28,412 nucleotides of DNA from an uncultured Lachnospiraceae bacterium (GTDB taxonomy: Bacteria; Bacillota; Clostridia; Lachnospirales; Lachnospiraceae). This document shows positions 7,359 through 15,081 of the stretch, piece after piece. The stretch covers positions 1-28,412 of the forward strand of contig CAJTOW010000045.1 of NCBI GenBank assembly GCA_910577655.1. Reading direction: 5' to 3'. A program made the translations under genes and the position numbers. Under the pieces are notes generated by a model, which was not told where the DNA came from, did no database searches, and worked only from the letters and a program-made list of their open reading frames with translations. Every line of letters begins with the position of its first letter. The first letter of the stretch is position 1.

Positions 7359-8258
7359 ATGGATATCCGTGACTATGAATACATTGTAACAATCGCAGAA
7401 CAAGGAAGCATCACCCGCGCCGCGGCACAGCTCTTCATCACCCAGTCCGCGCTGACAAAATATCTGCAGCGTGTGGAAAAACACCTGGGACTCCCCCTGT
7501 TTATCCGTAATGGAAACCAGTTTCTCCTGACAGAAGCAGGTGAACGGTATGTGGAAACAGGACGGGCCGTCATGCATCTGGACCAGCAGCTGTCCGAAGA
7601 GCTGGAAAAGGCGCGGACAAAATACAAAAGCATGATCCGCCTGGGCTACAGCATGGGCCGGACCAGCGAAATGCTGGAAAAAATCTTCCCTGCCTTCAGC
7701 TCCCGGTATCCGGACATCCGGATCTACGGCAAGGCAGATACCAGCCGCAGGCAGATGATGGCTCTGCACAATGGGGATCTGGACTTTGCGCTGGTCACCA
7801 ATGTGGAGCGCGTTCCCGGCTACCAGTATCTCCCCGTAGGGAAATCCTGGCTGGCCCTGGCCGTCCGTGACGACTCCCCACTTCTGGCAGAAAGCAGACC
7901 CAGGGAGGGCTACCCTTTTCCGGTCATCGCCCCAGAGCTGCTGGAGGGCCAGAAATTCGTCACCCTTCCTGTGTCCACCAACTCCGGCAAACTGGCAAAG
8001 GAGCTGCGCAGCAGATACGGCATCCATGTCAACGAGACACTGGAACTGAGCGATGTGCGCAGCCTGATGGACGCTGTAGAATGCGGACTTGGCATGGCTA
8101 TGTTCATGTCCATTCCTGCCGGAGCCAAGAGAATCCGCTACCTGTCCATTGATGGAGCAGAGGCACCGGAGCAGATGACAGAGCTGGTTTTCCGTTCCAA
8201 CCAGACCCTTTCGGAAGGTATGCGCTACCTGATCTCCCTGATCACTGCCTGCCAGTGA
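7359..8258 (+). CDS. LysR-family transcriptional regulator
   Basis: This 299-residue protein has a winged HTH at residues 1-60 (MDIRDYEYIVTIAEQGSITRAAAQL, here MDIRDYEYIVTIAEQGS then AAAQLFITQSALTKYLQRVEKHLG, LFIRN), a linker helix, and an effector domain from about 92 to 295. LSDVRSLMDAVECGLGMAMF (about 229-248) is the usual co-inducer domain signature. The ATG at 7359 follows AGGAGA. It is divergent from the MBL-permease operon and shares its spacer, so it most likely activates that operon in response to the imported acid. It converges on the LarA-family gene. Its stop codon lies in the first unit of a 23-bp tandem duplication (8253-8298). Confidence 0.92.
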   Translation: MDIRDYEYIVTIAEQGSITRAAAQLFITQSALTKYLQRVEKHLGLPLFIRNGNQFLLTEAGERYVETGRAVMHLDQQLSEELEKARTKYKSMIRLGYSMGRTSEMLEKIFPAFSSRYPDIRIYGKADTSRRQMMALHNGDLDFALVTNVERVPGYQYLPVGKSWLALAVRDDSPLLAESRPREGYPFPVIAPELLEGQKFVTLPVSTNSGKLAKELRSRYGIHVNETLELSDVRSLMDAVECGLGMAMFMSIPAGAKRIRYLSIDGAEAPEQMTELVFRSNQTLSEGMRYLISLITACQ

Positions 8259-8298
8259 CCCGGAGCGTGCCGGAACAGTGACCTGGAACGTGCCGGAA
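8253..8298. repeat. 23-bp tandem duplication at the LysR stop codon
   Basis: Units 8253-8275 and 8276-8298 are directly adjacent and match at 21 of 23 positions. Each reads CAGTGACC-GGA-CGTGCCGGAA. The LysR stop codon is inside the first unit. It fits a recent local duplication. No terminator with a T-tract is evident between the convergent LysR and LarA genes. Confidence 0.8.
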
Positions 8299-8332
8299 AA
8301 TTCATTCCCGGCCATCTGCACGCCCCTTTATC

Positions 8333-9604
8333 TTATCCCTCCGCCGGCTCTGCTCCCAGCCCCACCTGGGGCAGCACCGACCCTCCATGGGGCATGAAAA
8401 TCACGCGGCTATCCCTGCCAAGAATCCCAAATGCCTCTGCCAGCGCCGCATCCACAGAGAGAAACGGCTCCAGAAAAATGCTGCGCACAAAATGATCCTC
8501 CAGATCCGATACAAGAAAGATCCGGCTTTTTTTCAGCACCATGCTGATGGCTGCCGCCTTATGCCCACCCAGCTGAAAATCCCGGCTGATCCGTTCAATC
8601 ATGGCATCCGGCGACTGGGATTCCAGCATCCACCGCTCAAAGACGCCCTCGCCAAGCCCTTCCCCGCAGGATGCAGCCAGAATGATGATTCCGCCCTCAC
8701 GAACCGCATGCTTTGCATTGTCCAGGGCCTTCTGGGCCTGATACAGATTAATATCCTTTGGAAAGCCGCCCGGTGTAGTGATAACAATATCTGCCCGGTC
8801 CGGAATCCGGATCTTGTAAAGCTGGTCCAGAAACGCGCAGCCTGCCTCATGGGCCTTGCGCAGGTCTCCGGCAACCGCCCTGACAATCTGTTTCTCCTCG
8901 TCCAGCACCACATTGAGAATGAAGTCAACCCCTACCATGGCAGCCGCCTCTTCAATATCCTGGCGCAGGGGATTGCCCAGCAGGTTTCCTGCCTTTGCCG
9001 CCTCAAGAACCATCCGGCTGTGGTTCTCCTGAATGGCAGCCCGAGTGGATACCCCTGGCATGATGGCTTTTGCACCTCCGCTGTAGCCCGCAAAGTAGTG
9101 AAACTCAATATTGCCCACACAGATCCTTATGTCCGCCTCAGCCACCACCGGATCGATATCCACCGGCGTCCCCGACGAGGTAACGCCCACATGGACAAAG
9201 CCTTCTTTGGCCGAATCCACACACCTCACCCGGTCGTATACTTCGTCTCCCACCAGCTTCCGCTGTTCCTCTGCGGTATGTACCCGGTGGCTTCCCAGGG
9301 CGAATACCACCGTGATCTGTTCATCCCGCACTCCGGCCTCCGACAGCTCCCTAAGCAGCTCCGGCAAAATCACATGGGACGGACAAGGTCTTGTAATATC
9401 GCTGGTGATGATCACAATCTTCTGGCCCGGACGAACCAGTTCCCCCAGCCTGGGGGTGCCAATGGGATGCTTCAGGGCATCCTGCACGGCCCCGGCACCT
9501 GTCACCTCCACATGAACCGGGTTCTGGGTCACCTCACAAAGCAGATTCTCATCCGGCACAGAAAAACACCGGGTTTCTTTTGCATAACCATAATTAAAAT
9601 TCAT
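8333..9604 (-). CDS. larA: LarA-family nickel-pincer racemase/epimerase
   Basis: This 423-residue protein belongs to the lactate racemase (LarA, formerly DUF2088) family. These enzymes use a covalently bound nickel-pincer nucleotide to racemise or epimerise 2-hydroxy acids. The key residues known from Lactobacillus LarA appear with near-identical spacing: H106 in GSHRVHT, H169 in EFHYFAGYSGGAKA, K179 (pincer attachment lysine) and H195 in ENHSRM (nickel ligand). SDITRPCP (68-75) is the usual N-terminal signature. The full length and intact residues argue for an active enzyme. The ATG at 9604 follows AAGGAGG. The family has many substrates besides lactate, so larA should be read as family name only. 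The cofactor genes larB, larC and larE are not in the window. Next to the LysR/MBL/permease genes it suggests a hydroxy-acid pathway. Confidence 0.88.
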   Translation of the reverse strand: MNFNYGYAKETRCFSVPDENLLCEVTQNPVHVEVTGAGAVQDALKHPIGTPRLGELVRPGQKIVIITSDITRPCPSHVILPELLRELSEAGVRDEQITVVFALGSHRVHTAEEQRKLVGDEVYDRVRCVDSAKEGFVHVGVTSSGTPVDIDPVVAEADIRICVGNIEFHYFAGYSGGAKAIMPGVSTRAAIQENHSRMVLEAAKAGNLLGNPLRQDIEEAAAMVGVDFILNVVLDEEKQIVRAVAGDLRKAHEAGCAFLDQLYKIRIPDRADIVITTPGGFPKDINLYQAQKALDNAKHAVREGGIIILAASCGEGLGEGVFERWMLESQSPDAMIERISRDFQLGGHKAAAISMVLKKSRIFLVSDLEDHFVRSIFLEPFLSVDAALAEAFGILGRDSRVIFMPHGGSVLPQVGLGAEPAEG

Positions 9605-9627
9605 GAAAATTCCTCCTTATGACGGTA

Positions 9628-9675
9628 AAACCTGCTGCTGGAAAGACTCCTCTTACAAGCTTTTAGAGCAGGTTT
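9628..9675 (-). other. Inverted repeat in the LarA gene leader
   Basis: AAACCTGCT (9628-9636) and AGCAGGTTT (9667-9675) are perfect 9-bp arms enclosing 30 nt. They lie 24 bp upstream of the LarA start codon, just before its ribosome binding site. The arms could form an mRNA hairpin or an operator. The rest of the gene-free stretch 9605-9978 holds an AT-rich segment with no clear gene and then the repeat from 9881. Confidence 0.4.
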
Positions 9676-9880
9676 CTACTGTGTTTATAATATCGGTATC
9701 TGGGTACAAAATAAAATCCGTGTTCTGTAGATTTCCCGTCTGGCCATGCCCGGACAATCCACTCCCTCCGGCAAAGTTCCGGTATAACAAGAACAATTGT
9801 CTGACTTTAGATTTTACTCAAAATATCTTTGTAAGTCAACCTACGCATGAAAAGGGTTTATTACCGCACACGGTTCGCAA

Positions 9881-10015
9881 GTAACAGTTCAGATACTCCT
9901 TGAACTGTTACGGCATCTGCCCATGAAAACCGCTGCGCGATGGGGCAGATGCCCTCCGACCACTACATTTTCGTACGGTCAGCGCAGCGAGTGCGCAGAC
10001 CTATCTGAACTGCTG
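9881..10015. repeat. MITE-like composite repeat
   Basis: The left end GTAACAGTTCAGATACTCC runs into TGAACTGTTAC (9901-9911), itself a perfect 9-bp inverted repeat. The right end is ATCTGAACTGCTG (10003-10015), inverted relative to the left. Inside are an 11-bp hairpin GGCATCTGCCC/GGGCAGATGCC (9912-9922 with 9943-9953) and a GCGCA/TGCGC stem (9982-9997 area). The element covers the last codons and stop of the AraC-type gene on the - strand. It has no coding capacity of its own, as expected for a non-autonomous element. Confidence 0.6.
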
Positions 10016-10701
10016 CTGCGGTTCTGCTTCCGCCACTCCTGGGGCGGCATGTCCATCAGCTTTTTGAATGCACGGGTAAAATGGAACTGGTTATAATATC
10101 CCACCAGATGGGCGATCTGGAGGATGGGAAGCCTGGTGGACCTCAAAAGCTCACAAGCCTTATTGATCCTATACTGGATCAGGAAATCCTGGGGGCTTTT
10201 CTGGGTCACCTTCTTGAATATCTTGCTGAAATAGCTGCGGTTCAGCCCCAGGTTCCGGGCCATATCCTCCACTGATATCTCATTCATATAATGATTCTCG
10301 ATAAAATCCACCGTGGACTGGATATAGAAATCCTGGATATTGTTTTTGGGCAGCTCCTTGCGGCTGCGGGAGCTGCGAATCAGGGCGCCAAAGAACAGAT
10401 AGGTATAGCCCACCACCTCCGACGGCAGAAGCTCCGGATGCTCCACCAGATACTGCAGATGCCCGAACAGCTCCTGCTGCCCTTCCCGGGAAACAGCATG
10501 GTAAATGGGCGCTCCCTGGCTGAGTCCTGCTTCGGTCAGATACTCTCTGGCCTTCAAGCCGTCAAATTCGATCCACATATATTCCCAGGGATCCTTCTGG
10601 TCAGCATAGTAGTGAACCAGATGATCCGGCTCAATCAGAACAACATGGCATAGTGCGTAGTGGCCAGGGGATATATGTCCCCTGGCCACTATGGATATCA
10701 T
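9979..10701 (-). pseudogene. AraC-family regulator lacking its N-terminal part
   Basis: This is an open frame of 240 residues. The C-terminal double HTH is intact (about 130-230: FIENHYMNEISVEDMARNLG, RSYFSKIFKK, ILQIAHLVGYYNQFHFTRAFKKLM). Before it, VLIEPDHLVHYYADQKDPWEYMWIEFDG matches the end of the cupin-type effector domain of AraC proteins, but this normally starts about 45 residues later. The first 20 codons do not resemble the family and contain a 12-bp palindrome (10659-10690). An in-frame TAG lies two codons upstream of the ATG at 10701, and no good ribosome binding site is visible. The 5' part has probably been lost or replaced. The tail SSSDRSAHSLR is read from a repeat. It may still give a DNA-binding product, so calling it a pseudogene is a judgement. 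Effector and targets are unknown. Confidence 0.65.
10659..10690. repeat. Perfect 12-bp palindrome at the AraC 5' end
   Basis: AGTGGCCAGGGG (10659-10670) and CCCCTGGCCACT (10679-10690) flank the 8-nt loop ATATATGT. It has no T-tract. It lies between the repeat motif ATTACTGTTCATGG (10711-10724) and recognisable AraC sequence, so it probably belongs to inserted repeat DNA at the junction where the regulator lost its start. Confidence 0.7.
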
Positions 10702-10704
10702 CCG

Positions 10705-10875
10705 CTATTCATTACTGTTCATGGCATGTTCTGCTTCATAATCCATCCGGCCTGGCAATGCCACATTTCTCCTCACTGTTTTTGTATCTGACTTTCGTCT
10801 GTACTCCGCAAACTCAACATCCTTTTCCCTGATGATGATTTCCATTTTCGCAATACAGTTTTGCCAGGTTTTCAT
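10705..10875 (-). pseudogene. HicB-type antitoxin remnant
   Basis: This 56-codon frame starts with an ATG that directly follows the ftsH stop (TAAATG). Residues about 18-50 (FAEYRRKSDTKTVRRNV, ALPGRMDYEAEHA) look like the C-terminal, ribbon-helix-helix-like end of HicB antitoxins, which normally continues GINFSQVLQEAL. Here the frame runs instead into MNSNE and a TAG encoded by the repeat motif ATTACTGTTCATGG. Both the N-terminal HicB fold and the last helix are missing, and no HicA toxin is next to it. I see it as a fragment left after repeat insertion or deletion. The similarity is judged by eye and the fragment is short. Confidence 0.45.
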
Positions 10876-12735
10876 TTATCCTTCCAGTATTTCCATAAAC
10901 TCTTCCCCGGTAATCGTCTCTTTCTCCAGCAGGTATGCGGAGATCTCATTGAGCTTGGCTGCATGTTCTTTCAGGATTCCGATGGCCTTGTCATACTGTT
11001 CCTTCACGATGCGGACCACCTCCTCATCTACCAGCCTTGCCGTCTCCGGGGAGCATACCATGGAGGTATCGCCGCTTAAGTACTGGTTGTTGACCGTCTC
11101 CAGGGCCACCATGCCGAACTGGCTGCTGAACCCGTAGCGGGTGACCATGGCCCGGGCCAGCTTTGTGGCCTGCTCGATATCATTGGCCGCCCCGGTGGTT
11201 ATGGAACCGAACATGAATTCCTCGGCGGCCCGTCCCCCGGTAAAGGTGGCAATCTTGTTAAGGGCTTCCTCCCTGCTCATCAGGAACCGCTCGCCCTCCT
11301 CCACCTGCATGGTGTAGCCCAGGGCGCCGGAGGTGCGGGGGATGATGGTGATTTTGTGGACCGGGGCGCTCTGGCTCTGGCAGGCTGCCACCAGGGCATG
11401 TCCTACCTCATGGTAAGCCACGATCCGCCGCTCCTTTTCAGAAACCGCCGCATCCTTCCGCTGGTATCCGGCGATGACCACCTCCACGCTTTCCTCCAGA
11501 TCTTCCTGGCTCACGGTGGAGCGTCCCTGGCGGACTGCCCGCAGGGCTGCTTCATTGACAATATTGGCCAGATCGGCACCGCTGGCTCCGGTGGCTGCAC
11601 GGGCCACCGCATCAAAATCCACATTGTCCGACAGCTTCACATGCTTTCCGTGGACTCTCAGAATGGCCACACGGCCCTTTAAATCGGGAAGCTCCACCGG
11701 AATCCTCCGGTCAAAACGGCCGGGACGCAGCAGTGCCTTGTCCAGGGATTCAGGCCGGTTGGTAGCTGCCAGGATCACCACGCCCTTCTTGCCGTCAAAA
11801 CCGTCCATCTCCGTAAGAAGCTGGTTCAAGGTCTGCTCCCGCTCATCATTGCCGGAGAAGCCGTTGCCGTCCCGCTTCTTGCCGATGGTGTCGATCTCGT
11901 CAATGAATACAATGCAGGGGGCTTTGTCATTGGCCTGCTTAAACAGGTCCCGGACCTTGGCTGCCCCCATTCCCACAAACATTTCCACAAACTCAGAACC
12001 GGAAATGGAGAAAAAGGGCACATGGGCTTCCCCTGCCACAGCCTTGGCCAGAAGGGTCTTACCGGTACCTGGAGGGCCCACCAGCAAGGCGCCCTTGGGC
12101 AGGGTGGCACCGATATCCGCATATTTCTGGGGATTGTGAAGGAAGTCCACAATCTCTTTCAGCGCTTCCTTGGCCTCTTCCTGACCGGCCACATCGGCAA
12201 AGGTCTTCCCGGTCTCATTCTCCGCATAAATCTTGGCATTGGATTTGCCGAAGGTCATGGCATTGCCCATGCCTCCCATACGCTTCATCAGCATCCGGCT
12301 CATCAGCTGTCCCAGACCCACAAAAATCACAATAGGCAGAATCCAGTTGAATATCAGGGACTGGAGCGGCGATGCCTTGGTGGGAATCTGTTTGCTGAAC
12401 TGGACCCCGGCAGCAGACAGACGTTCCGTCAGCTTTTCGTCAGGCCACAAGCCGGTCTTGTAGTATCTCAGGTTCTCTGCCCGCAGCTTCCCGTCTTCTG
12501 TGGTGATCTCGCCGGTCCAGAAGGTCAGCTGGTCCGTCCCCCGGGTCAGCCCTGTGACCTCTCCCCTTTCCAGCATGTCCAGGAATGTATCGTAGCTTAC
12601 CTCCGTCACGGAACGCTCCGCCACAGCCGGCACCACCAGGGCATTGATCAGCATGGTGATCACCAGAACCAGCAGATAGTAATAGATCCAGCTTTTTCTG
12701 GTTGGTTTCTTTGGGTCTTCGTTTTTCACTCCCAT
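10876..12735 (-). CDS. ftsH: ATP-dependent zinc metalloprotease FtsH
   Basis: FtsH is a membrane-anchored AAA+ protease that degrades misfolded membrane proteins and selected regulators. This copy has 619 residues. Two membrane helices lie at about 17-38 and 127-147 with the short extracytoplasmic domain between them. The AAA module has Walker A GPPGTGKT (220-227), the pore loop MFVGMGA (252-258), Walker B VFIDE (276-280) and the second region of homology with RPGRFDR (337-343). The protease domain has zinc motif HEVGH (442-446) and the third ligand region GAANDIEQAT (D519). All key residues are present. The ATG at 12735 follows AAAGGAG; an upstream in-frame ATG at 12810 would start inside the Crp gene terminator. 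The protein is somewhat shorter at the C-terminus than many FtsH proteins, so it may be a second copy. The HicB remnant begins at its stop codon. Confidence 0.95.
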   Translation of the reverse strand: MGVKNEDPKKPTRKSWIYYYLLVLVITMLINALVVPAVAERSVTEVSYDTFLDMLERGEVTGLTRGTDQLTFWTGEITTEDGKLRAENLRYYKTGLWPDEKLTERLSAAGVQFSKQIPTKASPLQSLIFNWILPIVIFVGLGQLMSRMLMKRMGGMGNAMTFGKSNAKIYAENETGKTFADVAGQEEAKEALKEIVDFLHNPQKYADIGATLPKGALLVGPPGTGKTLLAKAVAGEAHVPFFSISGSEFVEMFVGMGAAKVRDLFKQANDKAPCIVFIDEIDTIGKKRDGNGFSGNDEREQTLNQLLTEMDGFDGKKGVVILAATNRPESLDKALLRPGRFDRRIPVELPDLKGRVAILRVHGKHVKLSDNVDFDAVARAATGASGADLANIVNEAALRAVRQGRSTVSQEDLEESVEVVIAGYQRKDAAVSEKERRIVAYHEVGHALVAACQSQSAPVHKITIIPRTSGALGYTMQVEEGERFLMSREEALNKIATFTGGRAAEEFMFGSITTGAANDIEQATKLARAMVTRYGFSSQFGMVALETVNNQYLSGDTSMVCSPETARLVDEEVVRIVKEQYDKAIGILKEHAAKLNEISAYLLEKETITGEEFMEILEG

Positions 12736-12809
12736 ATAGGTATTGTCTCCTTTGTGTCTGGTTATTTTACACTGGTTTTGTAAATTGTGTATTAAAATAG
12801 TATACAACA

Positions 12810-12837
12810 AAAGCGGGGGTATTAAAACCCTCGCTTT
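12810..12837 (-). terminator. Terminator of the Crp-family gene
   Basis: An 11-bp stem (12810-12820 with 12827-12837, one G-T pair) encloses a short A/T-rich loop. On the - strand it lies about 40 nt beyond the regulator stop and ends CGCTTTTGTTG, a partial T-tract. It separates the regulator from ftsH, which must have its own promoter in 12736-12810. Confidence 0.8.
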
Positions 12838-12866
12838 GATAAATTCTTTCTAAACTCATAACAATT

Positions 12867-12892
12867 GTTACGATTCACAGTTCACGGGCGCC
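12867..12892. repeat. Repeat motif at the Crp-family gene 3' end
   Basis: GTTACGATTCACAGTTCACG followed by GGCGCC is related to the GTTACAGTTCACGGGGCG repeat at 28363. On the - strand it encodes the final residues AREL and the TGA stop of the Crp-family gene. The match is partial, so family membership is tentative. Confidence 0.4.
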
Positions 12893-13567
12893 TTCAGCCA
12901 GTTGTTCCATAAAGTCAAGATTCGTCACAATAGAATTCCCATCCTTTTTCAGGAGATAGCCATGCTCGGTCAAAAGGTTGAAAATGTTGCTTACGGTGAC
13001 ACGGCTTGCATTGATCATAAGAGCCGCATCTGAATGGGTGAAGTGGATGGAGATTCTGCATCCGTCGGATGAGGAAGAGCCGTACTGGTGGCACAGGTTT
13101 AAGAGCAGATGGGCAACTCTCTGGATAGCCTGAAGAAAGCTGAGCTGAAGCACCTGATTCTGGAATACCGTATTTTTCCTCCCGACGCTCTGGAATACGG
13201 CCAGATTCAGGGGCCAGTTCTGCTTCATCTGCGCCACCAGTTCGCTGGCAGATATCTTGTAAATCAACGTGTCCACAATCGCCAGAGCGGAGGCGAAATG
13301 GGGGTGACCGCAGATGGAGGCTGATTCGCCGCAGATACAGCCGCATTCCGCAATGTAGAGCTGCTTTTCCATGCCCTCAGGATGAAAACAGGTAATGCGG
13401 ACACGCCCTGACTGAATGATATATGCGAAAGCCGCAGGATCACCCTGATGAAACAGAAAAGAGTTTTTTCTGTAAAGTGCAGGGGTCCGGCCATGAATGA
13501 TATCCTTCCACACAGAAAGATCATTAGCGATCCATGGGGAAGTTTCCAGAGGTGTGTTTGACGGCAT
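12875..13567 (-). CDS. Crp/Fnr-family transcriptional regulator
   Basis: This 230-residue protein has a cyclic-nucleotide-binding-type beta barrel (about 30-125, with FLFHQGDPAAFAYIIQSGRVRI) and a C-terminal Crp-type winged HTH (about 177-205: FTHSDAALMINASRVTVSNI). The barrel lacks a typical cAMP phosphate-binding cassette. In its place is ECGCICGESASICGHPHF, with C75, C77, C79 and C86 in 12 residues, plus C60. That could bind a metal or sense redox state, although Fnr itself has its cysteines elsewhere. The ATG at 13567 follows AAAGGAGG. It is divergent from the class V PLP enzyme operon, and the spacer holds a perfect TGTAAA-N4-TTTACA palindrome, its likely site. It ends at the terminator at 12810-12837. 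The effector is unknown. Confidence 0.9.
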   Translation of the reverse strand: MPSNTPLETSPWIANDLSVWKDIIHGRTPALYRKNSFLFHQGDPAAFAYIIQSGRVRITCFHPEGMEKQLYIAECGCICGESASICGHPHFASALAIVDTLIYKISASELVAQMKQNWPLNLAVFQSVGRKNTVFQNQVLQLSFLQAIQRVAHLLLNLCHQYGSSSSDGCRISIHFTHSDAALMINASRVTVSNIFNLLTEHGYLLKKDGNSIVTNLDFMEQLAEGAREL

Positions 13568-13635
13568 AGCAAGTGGCCTCCTTTTGCTGAACATTTCAAA
13601 AGCTATGAAGAAAAAATAACAAAAATTCTACAGTT

Positions 13636-13651
13636 TGTAAAGTAGTTTACA
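13636..13651. promoter_or_regulatory. Candidate Crp/Fnr-type operator
   Basis: TGTAAAGTAGTTTACA is a perfect palindrome of 6-bp arms and a 4-bp centre, the geometry of Fnr-type boxes. It lies in the 238-bp spacer between the divergent Crp-family gene (ATG 13567) and the operon that starts at 13806. A lone TGTAAA half-site follows at 13679-13684. I could not place a convincing -10/-35 pair around it. Confidence 0.65.
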
Positions 13652-13805
13652 GATATCCTGCCTCAAACAATCTATGATTGTAAACGAGAGCAGAGAGAAG
13701 GAATACATAAGAAGGATGACCATGAACGTGGGTAATATACACTCAGATACAAGGCCAGAGCGTGCCTGAAACAAGAAAGATAAAAATACTGGAGGTTTAA
13801 GCAAA

Positions 13806-15047
13806 ATGAGTTTTGACTGGGAAAAATTAAGAAAAGAGGAGTGGCCGGTTCTTGAAACAATGACATTTCTGGATGCAGCCTGCGTAAGCTTTGCACCCCA
13901 GAGATCTGTCCGTGCGGTCAAGGAATTCGCTGATATGACAGCAAGACAGGATGAGGCAAACTCAAGCGCCCACCATATTGCCATGGATGCCCTGAGGCAT
14001 AAGGCATACGACGAAGCGTGCAGGCTTTTAAACGCAGACCCGGATGAGATCGCGCTGGTGGAAAGCACCTCTCACGGTCTTAATATTGCTGCCCAGGGAA
14101 TCGGACTGAAGGCGGGCGACAATATCATCACCACCAATCTGGAATTTATTCAGGTGGCGCTTCCATGGTGCGTAATGCAGGAGGAAAAGGGTTTTGAGAT
14201 AAGGGTATGCAGGACGAAGGACAACCGTTTTGAGGCAGGGGATTTCGCAAAACTGGCCGATGATCACACAAAGCTTATCGTAATGTCTTCACTGGAGTGG
14301 TGCAACGGCTGGCAGACAGACTTAAAGGCACTGGGAGATTTCTGCCGGGAAAAGGGAATCCTGCTGGTGGTGGACGCTGTACAGCAGCTGGGCGTGACAA
14401 AGATTGATACAAAGGAATGCCATATTGACATCCTTACTGCGGGCGGCCACAAATGGCTGAACTCTCCCTATGGAACAGGCATTTTGTATGTGAATAAGGA
14501 CACACTGCCCAGACTGAAGCAGTCCTATGCAGGATATCTGAATACCACAGTGCCGGAAGGCGGCTGGGGCGCATACTGGGAAAATCCGTCCGCTCCCTCT
14601 GTCAACAAATGGACCTTTGATGAAACGGCAAGGAAATTTGAGATCGGCGGAACCTCCAATTATCCAGGCGCAATTGCCCTGGGCGAGTCCCTTGCTCTTG
14701 TGAATGAGATCGGAATTGAGAGGATTGAGAGCCGTGTACGCCAGATCAGCACCTATTGTATGGACAAGATTGAAAAGATCGGCGGAACCCTGATTACGCA
14801 CAGGGATCCGGGACATTTCGGCGGCATTGTGATTGCACGCCTTTACGATGATCTGGATACGGACCGCATGATTTTAAAGAAACTCCACACAAAGAATATT
14901 TTTATTGCCCAGCGCTTCACAGACTATGTAGGCGGCTTCCGCATTTCCTGCCACTACTTCAATAATTATCATGATATAGATGTTATGATTGAAGGTATGA
15001 AGGAGCTTATAGCCGGGACCGGACGTCAGCCGGACTACAGAAAATAA
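13806..15047 (+). CDS. Class V PLP-dependent aminotransferase-fold enzyme
   Basis: This 413-residue cytoplasmic enzyme has the fold-type I class V layout. The PLP lysine is K216 in TAGGHKWLNSPYGTG, and D190 in LLVVDAVQQLG would contact the pyridine nitrogen. ESTSHGLN (86-93) is the phosphate-binding turn. The cysteine loop of cysteine desulfurases is absent, since the C-terminal region runs KNIFIAQRFTDYVGGFRISCHYFN without the RxGxxC signature. It is therefore closer to isopenicillin-N-epimerase-like or kynureninase-like members than to IscS/SufS. The reaction is not determined. The ATG follows GGAGG. It is the first gene of an operon with a GltS-like carrier (34 bp gap) and an M20 amidohydrolase (14 bp gap), divergent from the Crp-family regulator. 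The context suggests use of an imported amino-acid derivative. Confidence 0.88.
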   Translation: MSFDWEKLRKEEWPVLETMTFLDAACVSFAPQRSVRAVKEFADMTARQDEANSSAHHIAMDALRHKAYDEACRLLNADPDEIALVESTSHGLNIAAQGIGLKAGDNIITTNLEFIQVALPWCVMQEEKGFEIRVCRTKDNRFEAGDFAKLADDHTKLIVMSSLEWCNGWQTDLKALGDFCREKGILLVVDAVQQLGVTKIDTKECHIDILTAGGHKWLNSPYGTGILYVNKDTLPRLKQSYAGYLNTTVPEGGWGAYWENPSAPSVNKWTFDETARKFEIGGTSNYPGAIALGESLALVNEIGIERIESRVRQISTYCMDKIEKIGGTLITHRDPGHFGGIVIARLYDDLDTDRMILKKLHTKNIFIAQRFTDYVGGFRISCHYFNNYHDIDVMIEGMKELIAGTGRQPDYRK

Positions 15048-15081
15048 AAAGAAACGTGGATATAAAGTGAGGAGGTGTTGT

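Noticed and set aside
7194..8321. 375-codon open frame on the - strand, opposite the LysR gene
   Set aside because: The LysR gene has clear HTH and effector domains; the antisense frame has none.
8387..9622. 411-codon open frame on the + strand, opposite the LarA-family gene
   Set aside because: It lies entirely antisense to a gene with all family residues, shows no domain and has low-complexity composition typical of a shadow frame.
13716..13769. 17-codon open frame with AGAAGG before it, upstream of the class V PLP enzyme gene
   Set aside because: It could be a leader peptide, but it has no codon run or hairpin pair that would suggest attenuation, and short frames of this kind are common by chance.
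13806..15047. Cysteine desulfurase (IscS/SufS) reading of the class V enzyme
   Set aside because: The active-site cysteine loop is missing and no iron-sulfur assembly genes are nearby.
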